In this document: one piece after another, positions 5,603 through 9,846 of the stretch
How the letters are laid out: each line of letters opens with the position of its first letter
How positions within the stretch are numbered: position 1 is the first letter of the stretch
Assembly: GCA_020851855.1 (NCBI GenBank)
Contig: JADZBY010000755.1
Location: 1 to 9,846, forward strand
DNA: 9,846 nt
Reading direction: 5' to 3'
From: Anaerolineae bacterium
GTDB lineage: Bacteria; Chloroflexota; Anaerolineae; Aggregatilineales; UBA2796
Translations under genes and position numbers: made by a program
The notes under the pieces: model-generated
Seen by the model: only the letters and a program-made list of their open reading frames with translations
What the model was told of the DNA's origin: nothing
The model's database searches: none

Positions 5603-6631
5603 TCACACCTGGATACGCGCGGAAGCCGGTCGCAATGTGGGCAGCAGCGCGCCGCTGTCCTGGCGGGCCTTCAGGCTGAGCTTGCGCGCCAGGCGCAACC
5701 GCTGCAACGCATTGGCGTCCAGGCCGCTGCCCTCGTATGCCCGGCGCACCTGTTCCACAATGTGCGGGATATCCCAGGCGAAATGAAAATCGGGCAGGTT
5801 CGTCAGGAGCTTCGAGCCATCTACCGCGCCCACCGGCCAGCCGCGCGCCTGGGCGTCCTCGATGGTTGCGCTCTCGCCATGCGCGAACAGCATCAGCGCA
5901 TGTCCGGAGTGCGCGATGCCCGGCAGCGCCACGTTGAAGACCTGGTTGGCGACGACATCCTGCGGCGCTTCCAATGCCGAGGCGATGGCCCCGGCCACAT
6001 CCTCGACGTGCACCAGCGGGTGTGGGCCTTCGGGGATCATCTCCGGCGCAGGCAGGCTCCCGCTCAGGCAGCGCGCGATCAGCCAGTGCAGCAGCGGGTC
6101 GTGGCGCATCGCCGGGGACACGCCGCACACGATGCCCAGCCGCAAGATGACGGGCGCAAAGCTCGAATCGCCGAGCCGCAGCAGGTCATATTCCACGCGC
6201 AATTTCATCGCGCTGACGGCGTCTTGCGGGTTCGGCATTCGCCGCTCGCTCAGCGGCCCGGTCGCCTTTTTGGGATACACACCGCACGTCGAAGGAAAGA
6301 CGAAGCGCGCCACGCCCGCGTATTTCGCCATGCTCGCCAGGCGGATCGCGGCGCTGTAGTTCACCTCGTGGGCAATTTCCGGCGGGACGATGTCCAGGAT
6401 GTCGTTCGCCAGTGCGCCCAGGTGAACGATGGCGTCAAAGCCGCGCAGGTCGTCGGGCTGGACGTCGCGAATATCCCAGAACGTGTGCGCCTTGCTGCCG
6501 CGCCCCGTTGGGCCAGCGCCGCTCACGAACAGGCCGCTGTCCAGGCCGACCACCTGGTGCTTGCGCGCCAGCAGGGCAGGCGCGGCGGCGGTCCCGATAT
6601 AGCCAAGATGCCCGGTTAGAAGGACTTTCAA
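5603..6631 (-). CDS. Extended-SDR NAD-dependent epimerase/dehydratase family protein lacking the catalytic tyrosine
   Basis: This 342-residue protein has the Rossmann nucleotide-binding motif TGHLGYIG (residues 6-13) and Asp31 after the second strand, which favours NAD over NADP. It also has a sugar-nucleotide-type C-terminal half (GVSPAMRHD, LVHVEDVAGAI, NQVFNVA). It aligns along most of its length with the SDR protein encoded at 7763-8806. At the active site the Ser/Thr segment is kept (PSTC, 113-116) and the Lys is kept (Lys143), but the Tyr of the YxxxK motif is Val139 (DAVSAMK instead of PYGVSK). Epimerase or dehydratase chemistry is therefore doubtful. The start is TTG: MKVLLTG is the normal SDR beginning, and GAGGAAG lies 8-15 bases upstream. 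The gene converges on the FHA gene and diverges from the 137-residue protein. The frame is intact, so it is not an obvious pseudogene. Confidence 0.9.
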   Translation of the reverse strand: MKVLLTGHLGYIGTAAAPALLARKHQVVGLDSGLFVSGAGPTGRGSKAHTFWDIRDVQPDDLRGFDAIVHLGALANDILDIVPPEIAHEVNYSAAIRLASMAKYAGVARFVFPSTCGVYPKKATGPLSERRMPNPQDAVSAMKLRVEYDLLRLGDSSFAPVILRLGIVCGVSPAMRHDPLLHWLIARCLSGSLPAPEMIPEGPHPLVHVEDVAGAIASALEAPQDVVANQVFNVALPGIAHSGHALMLFAHGESATIEDAQARGWPVGAVDGSKLLTNLPDFHFAWDIPHIVEQVRRAYEGSGLDANALQRLRLARKLSLKARQDSGALLPTLRPASARIQV

Positions 6632-6789
6632 GATTACTTTCTTCCTCTTCAGGGCGTTATAATAGTCACCTTGCGACCAGAAGTGTGCGATCTGGTGTTA
6701 CGATTCTTTTATACGCGCTCAGCGAAATTCCGACAATAATAGGCGTAGACTTGCCGTCTTCCGTTGGGCGCGGTCCGGAGAATACAGTT

Positions 6790-7203
6790 ATGGACCTGTC
6801 CGATCTGCTGTATCGCAACCACAACATCGCCGTCATGCTGGCCGTTCGTTTTGCCGCACAGCTTGGCCTGGAAGTTGGAGTGGGCGAAGACCCGCTTGAA
6901 CTGGGCTGGCCGGTGCTGTATATCATGCTGCCCACGGGCGAACAGGTAGCCTGGCGCGTGCCGCCCGAAGAGCTGGTCGGTGACTGGCCGGCCTTCACGG
7001 CGCACCACGACGGCCACACGCCGGAAGAGCGAAGCGCTCGGCTGCGCAAGTACCTGGAAACCCCACAGCCCGGCTTGGCTCCGCAATCCCACACCGCGCC
7101 CCAATCTGCCCCACAACCCATACCCATCGCTGAGCCAGCGCCCCCACCCGCACCACCATTACCTTCTGCCCCGCGCAACAAGCTTTTCCCCAAACTCGGT
7201 TAG
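6790..7203 (+). CDS. Conserved-looking protein of unknown function with proline-rich C-terminal tail
   Basis: This is a 137-residue soluble protein I cannot assign to a function. Residues 1-90 look like a compact domain, with DLLYRNHNIAVMLAVRFAAQLG, GWPVLYIMLPTGEQVAWRVP and HHDGHTPEERSARLRKYL. From memory, a 'DGHT.EEK..R' ending after a 'LPTG..W..P' strand occurs in small uncharacterised bacterial and phage proteins, but I could not verify this. The last 49 residues are about one third Pro, with Ala and Gln, and are probably disordered. The ATG at 6790 has GGAG at 6777-6780, nine bases upstream. The reading frame is open far further upstream, but that part is antisense to the SDR gene. It is divergent from the tyrosine-less SDR gene across a 158-base gap with no clear promoter; TATAAT at 6658-6663 has no -35. 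Confidence 0.82.
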   Translation: MDLSDLLYRNHNIAVMLAVRFAAQLGLEVGVGEDPLELGWPVLYIMLPTGEQVAWRVPPEELVGDWPAFTAHHDGHTPEERSARLRKYLETPQPGLAPQSHTAPQSAPQPIPIAEPAPPPAPPLPSAPRNKLFPKLG

Positions 7204-7281
7204 GCGGCACGAGGCCGCATCCGGCTCCACGATGACGCTGATTTGTGAAAACGCGCGCCTGGTAAGGCTTCAGGGCCGTTT

Positions 7282-7376
7282 CCCCACCCCCAACCCCTCC
7301 CCCTTCAAGAGTGAGGGCTTTCAGAGCCGGTTTTCCCTTCCCCCCTGCATGGGGGAAGGGTCAGGGTTAGGGGGTG
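7282..7376. repeat. Palindromic intergenic repeat, third copy of the CCCTCACCCC family
   Basis: CCCTTCCCCC (7335-7344) pairs perfectly with GGGGGAAGGG (7351-7360) around a six-base loop. The outer left arm CCCCACCCCCAACCCCTCCC (7282-7301) matches, imperfectly, the reverse complement of 7351-7376, which ends in GGTTAGGGGGTG. The layout, long GC-rich arms with an inner hairpin, matches the element at 45-153. It begins 78 bases after the stop of the 137-residue gene, but without a good T run. Confidence 0.65.
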
Positions 7377-7478
7377 TTCTTGCCAAATCATGGTAGTAGG
7401 TATACCCTGCACACCTAACCAGAGCCTAACACGCGCCGCGCGCCGAGCCATGCCTTCGGGGCGAACAGCCTTTACAGG

Positions 7479-7518
7479 GACGGCGAGGATTGCCGCTTCC
7501 ATCCCCGTTTTCGCCGTC
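7479..7518. repeat. Inverted repeat in the SDR upstream region
   Basis: GACGGCGA (7479-7486) and TCGCCGTC (7511-7518) are perfect eight-base arms. Inside them GGAT (7487-7490) can pair with ATCC (7501-7504), leaving a one-sided bulge. It lies about 245 bases before the SDR start. It could be an RNA hairpin or a decayed repeat; no function is evident. Confidence 0.35.
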
Positions 7519-7762
7519 TGCGCGCGGTAACACGACGCGCCCATCCGCTCGATTCGTCGCCATCGCTCGACCCTTGCACCACGGTTTGTAGTTGTTTAGG
7601 GCAACTCGTTATGCGAGTGAAAGGGCAGCGCGTTAGAGTGCTTCAGAAGTGGGCATCCCTATACCCTTGCTGGACCGCGCCAACCCGTGGACGAGAATGC
7701 GCGCAAGGGCAAAACGGACAACATCGGAATTGGAACACCAGAAAGTCGAGAGAGTCTGAACG

Positions 7763-8806
7763 ATGCGAATCATGGTAACAGGCCACAAAGGCTACATCGG
7801 AACGGTCATGGTTCCCTTGCTGCTGGATCGCGGCTACGAGGTCGTCGGCCTCGATACGGGCTACTACGAGCGCTCCACATTCATCGATAGCTTCCGGTCG
7901 ATCCCCGAGATTCGGAAGGACATTCGCGACGTGCAGGCCAGCGATCTGGATGGCGTTGAGGCGATCTTTCACCTGGCCGCGCTGTCGAATGACCCACTCG
8001 GCAACCTGAACCCGGACCTGACCTACGACATCAACCACCGCGCCTCGGTGCGTCTGGCGTCCCTGGCCAAGATGGTGGGCGTGAAGCGGTTCATCTTCGC
8101 GTCGTCGTGCAGCAACTACGGCGCATCCGAAGGCGACGATTTCCTGACCGAAGAGGGCGCGCTCAACCCGGTGACGCCCTACGGCGTCTCGAAAGTGCTG
8201 GCCGAGCAGGACATCAGCCCGCTTGCCAGCGACGATTTCAGCCCGGTCTTTCTGCGCAACGCGACGGCTTACGGCGTCTCGCCGCGCCTGCGCTTCGATC
8301 TCGTACTCAACAACCTCGTGGCGTGGGCCTTCACCACGAAGCGCGTGTACATCAAGAGCGACGGCACACCGTGGCGGCCCATCATCCACATCGAGGACAT
8401 CAGCCGGGCGTTCATTGCCGCCGTCGAAGCGCCGCGCGAGGTCGTGCATAACCAGGTCTTCAACATCGGGCGCACCGACCAGAATTACCGCATCCGTGAG
8501 ATTGCCGATATCGTGGTCGAGACTGTGCCCGGCTCGTATGTGGAGTACGCGCCCGACGGCGGCCCCGACAAGCGCTCGTATCGCGTCGATTTCAGCAAGG
8601 CGCAGCGGATGCTGCCCGAATTTCAGCCGCAGTGGGACGCCCGCAAAGGCGCGAAAGAGCTTCTGGATGTCTACCAGCGCGTCGGGCTGGTCCTGGAAGA
8701 TTTCGAGGGCACGCGCTTCAAGCGAATCGCGCAGATTCAAGAGCTGATGGCCACGGGCCGGCTCGATGAATCGCTGCGCTGGCGCACGGAAGTCGCCGCC
8801 GGCTGA
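7763..8806 (+). CDS. Extended-SDR NAD-dependent nucleotide-sugar epimerase/dehydratase
   Basis: This 347-residue cytoplasmic enzyme should act on a nucleotide-activated sugar. It has the Rossmann motif GHKGYIG (residues 7-13), Asp31 for NAD binding, the catalytic Ser region SSC (114-116), and an intact YxxxK motif at Tyr140 and Lys144 (PYGVSK). The substrate half shows LRNATAYGVSPRLRFD, DGTPWRPIIHIEDISRAF and NQVFNIG, as in WcaG/GalE-like proteins of sugar-biosynthesis loci. The particular reaction (4-epimerase, 4,6-dehydratase or other) cannot be fixed from motifs. The start ATG has a GAGAG ribosome site eight bases upstream. The GDP-mannose 3,5-epimerase gene follows after 84 bases in the same direction, so the two may act in one pathway. 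It is a paralogue of the tyrosine-less SDR encoded at 5603-6631, but has the full active site. Confidence 0.92.
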   Translation: MRIMVTGHKGYIGTVMVPLLLDRGYEVVGLDTGYYERSTFIDSFRSIPEIRKDIRDVQASDLDGVEAIFHLAALSNDPLGNLNPDLTYDINHRASVRLASLAKMVGVKRFIFASSCSNYGASEGDDFLTEEGALNPVTPYGVSKVLAEQDISPLASDDFSPVFLRNATAYGVSPRLRFDLVLNNLVAWAFTTKRVYIKSDGTPWRPIIHIEDISRAFIAAVEAPREVVHNQVFNIGRTDQNYRIREIADIVVETVPGSYVEYAPDGGPDKRSYRVDFSKAQRMLPEFQPQWDARKGAKELLDVYQRVGLVLEDFEGTRFKRIAQIQELMATGRLDESLRWRTEVAAG

Positions 8807-8824
8807 CGGGTCCCCGGCGTGCAT

Positions 8825-8854
8825 TTGCTCAATCGAACCATTCGTCATTAGAAT
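8825..8854 (+). promoter_or_regulatory. Weak candidate promoter for the GDP-mannose epimerase gene
   Basis: TTGCTC (8825-8830) and TAGAAT (8849-8854) are 18 bases apart. The -35 matches the consensus at three of six positions and the -10 at five. Transcription would begin near 8861, in front of the GGAGG site at 8878. The gene may equally be read from the upstream SDR gene. Confidence 0.3.
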
Positions 8855-8890
8855 CGCACGACACGTTGCATGTGAGTGGAGGAATACAGG

Positions 8891-9846
8891 ATGGCTCCTA
8901 CGCGAGTACTGGTCACCGGGGCGGGCGGCTTCATCGGCCATCACCTGGTCACCTTTTTGAAGAATCAGGGCTACTGGGTGCGGGGTGTGGACCTCAAGTA
9001 CCCCGAATACACCCCGGTCGACGCCGATGAGTTTGAGATTCTGGACCTGCGCCGCTGGGATGCGTGTCTTCAGGCCACGCGCGGCGTTGAGGAAGTCTAC
9101 GCACTGGCGGCGGACATGGGCGGCATGGGCTTCATCTCCAGCCACCACAGCCAGATTTTGCATAATAACGTGCTGATCAACACCCACACGCTCGAAGCGG
9201 CGCGCCTCAACGGCGTCAAGCGCTACCTGTACACGTCCTCGGCGTGCGTCTATCCGGAATACCGCCAGACCGAGGCGAACGTCGTGCCGCTCAAGGAAGA
9301 AGACGCTTATCCCGCCATGCCGCAGGACGCTTACGGCTGGGAGAAGCTCATCAGCGAGCGCATGGCGATGCACTATTACGAGGACTATGGGATGGAGACG
9401 CGCACGGTGCGTTTCCACAATATCTTCGGCCCGTATGGGACCTGGGAAGGTGGCCGCGAGAAAGCGCCCGCCGCCATGTGCCGCAAGGTGGCCTATGCCA
9501 AGTTCACCGGCAAGCCGGAAGTCGAAATCTGGGGCGATGGCGAGCAGACGCGCTCGTTCTGCTACATTGACGACTGCGTGACCGGCATCTACAAGCTGAT
9601 GCGCTCCGACCACCGCGAGCCGCTCAACCTGGGGCAGGATCGCCTGATCTCCATCAATGATCTGGCCGACATGGCCGCCGCCGCCGCCGAGGTCAACATC
9701 GAGAAGAAGCACGTGCCCGGCCCGCAGGGTGTGCGTGGGCGCAACTCGGACAATACCCGGCTGCGCGAAGTGCTCGGCTGGGAGCCGGAGATCTCGCTGG
9801 AAGACGGCCTGCGCCGCACCTACCAGTGGATCGAGCAGCAGGTTGC
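8891..9846 (+). CDS. gme: GDP-mannose 3,5-epimerase (GME), 3' end cut by the window
   Basis: GME converts GDP-D-mannose to GDP-L-galactose and GDP-L-gulose by epimerising C5 and C3. Here 318 codons are visible and no stop is reached; the plant enzyme is about 377 residues, so little is probably missing. Matches to the plant family run throughout: GAGGFIG (10-16), AADMGGMGFI (73-82), TSSACVYPE (115-123), PQDAYGWEK (144-152), RFHNIFGPYGTW (174-185), GGREKAPAA (187-195), RSFCYIDDC (221-229) and GPQGVRGRNSDN (277-288). The residues known as catalytic in the Arabidopsis enzyme correspond to Cys119, Tyr148, Lys152 and Lys191, all with the same offset of 26. ATG at 8891 is preceded by GGAGG (8878-8882). 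It follows the SDR gene and probably shares its pathway. A bacterial role in ascorbate synthesis is not implied; L-galactose or L-gulose for glycans is more likely. Confidence 0.93.
   Translation, partial: MAPTRVLVTGAGGFIGHHLVTFLKNQGYWVRGVDLKYPEYTPVDADEFEILDLRRWDACLQATRGVEEVYALAADMGGMGFISSHHSQILHNNVLINTHTLEAARLNGVKRYLYTSSACVYPEYRQTEANVVPLKEEDAYPAMPQDAYGWEKLISERMAMHYYEDYGMETRTVRFHNIFGPYGTWEGGREKAPAAMCRKVAYAKFTGKPEVEIWGDGEQTRSFCYIDDCVTGIYKLMRSDHREPLNLGQDRLISINDLADMAAAAAEVNIEKKHVPGPQGVRGRNSDNTRLREVLGWEPEISLEDGLRRTYQWIEQQV

Larger units (their letters stand above)
7204..7762. other. Intergenic region before the SDR-GME genes
   Basis: This region contains the palindromic repeat at 7282-7376 and a second inverted repeat at 7479-7518, both listed separately, and a weak hairpin at 7604-7618 (ACTCG/CGAGT). 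I find no convincing promoter for the SDR gene that starts at 7763; TTGCAC at 7574 has no good -10 partner. A 79-residue minus-strand open frame (7305-7544) runs out of the palindrome and has no ribosome site or recognisable domain, so I do not call it. A structured leader is possible, but no known riboswitch is recognisable. Confidence 0.45.

Noticed and set aside
6658..6663. TATAAT between the divergent SDR and 137-residue genes
   Set aside because: It matches the -10 consensus, but no acceptable -35 lies 16-18 bases away on the plus strand, so I did not call a promoter.
6412..6789. Upstream extension of the 137-residue gene to an ATG at 6412
   Set aside because: This part is antisense to the SDR gene and Arg/Gly-rich. 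A good ribosome site stands nine bases before the ATG at 6790.
6777..8893. Similar GGAG(G)AATACAG sequences before the ATG of the 137-residue gene and the GME gene
   Set aside because: The likeness covers only about ten bases including the ribosome site itself, so chance is the simplest explanation.
7643..9712. 689-codon minus-strand open frame across the SDR and GME genes
   Set aside because: It is the longest open frame here, but it is fully antisense to two well-supported enzymes and shows no recognisable domain. Lack of stops is explained by GC-rich codon use.

Overview
The window is a GC-rich bacterial chromosome segment (I estimate a little above 60% GC, not counted exactly) with short intergenic gaps, sigma70-like promoters and frequent alternative start codons. 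Several GC-rich palindromic intergenic repeats carry the motif CCCTCACCCC...CTCTCCC. These repeats, the standalone FHA protein and the xylose/ribose-type ABC operon led by a LacI regulator would suit a Chloroflexota (Anaerolineae-like) genome. That assignment is inference from gene style only; there is no marker gene here.

Left part (about 1-4760, minus strand): one operon read right to left. A TTGACA-N16-TACAAT promoter (4756-4729) drives a LacI-family repressor, a two-domain sugar ABC ATPase and a large sugar permease. The ATPase and permease overlap by ATGA. A 16-base sequence occurs twice, once just downstream of the -10 box and once just before the lacI start, and looks like a pair of autoregulatory operators about 15 helical turns apart. 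A long palindromic repeat followed by a T run after the permease stop could end the transcript. No sugar-binding protein gene lies within the window.

Middle part (about 4757-7762): a 335-base gap with two palindromes, a small cytoplasmic FHA-domain (phosphothreonine-reader) protein on the plus strand, a convergent extended-SDR protein on the minus strand that lacks the catalytic tyrosine of its family, and a divergent 137-residue protein of unknown function with a proline-rich tail. A 559-base intergenic region follows, with another palindromic repeat.

Right part (7763-9846, plus strand): an intact extended-SDR nucleotide-sugar epimerase/dehydratase, paralogous to the tyrosine-less one, then a gene running off the window end that matches GDP-mannose 3,5-epimerase throughout, including its key residues. 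Together they point to activated-sugar synthesis, probably for a surface glycan; the final product cannot be read from this window. I see no CRISPR array, tRNA, rRNA, transposase or phage module. The best candidates for new biology are the tyrosine-less SDR paralogue, the permease with an extra N-terminal membrane domain, and the 137-residue family next to the sugar genes.
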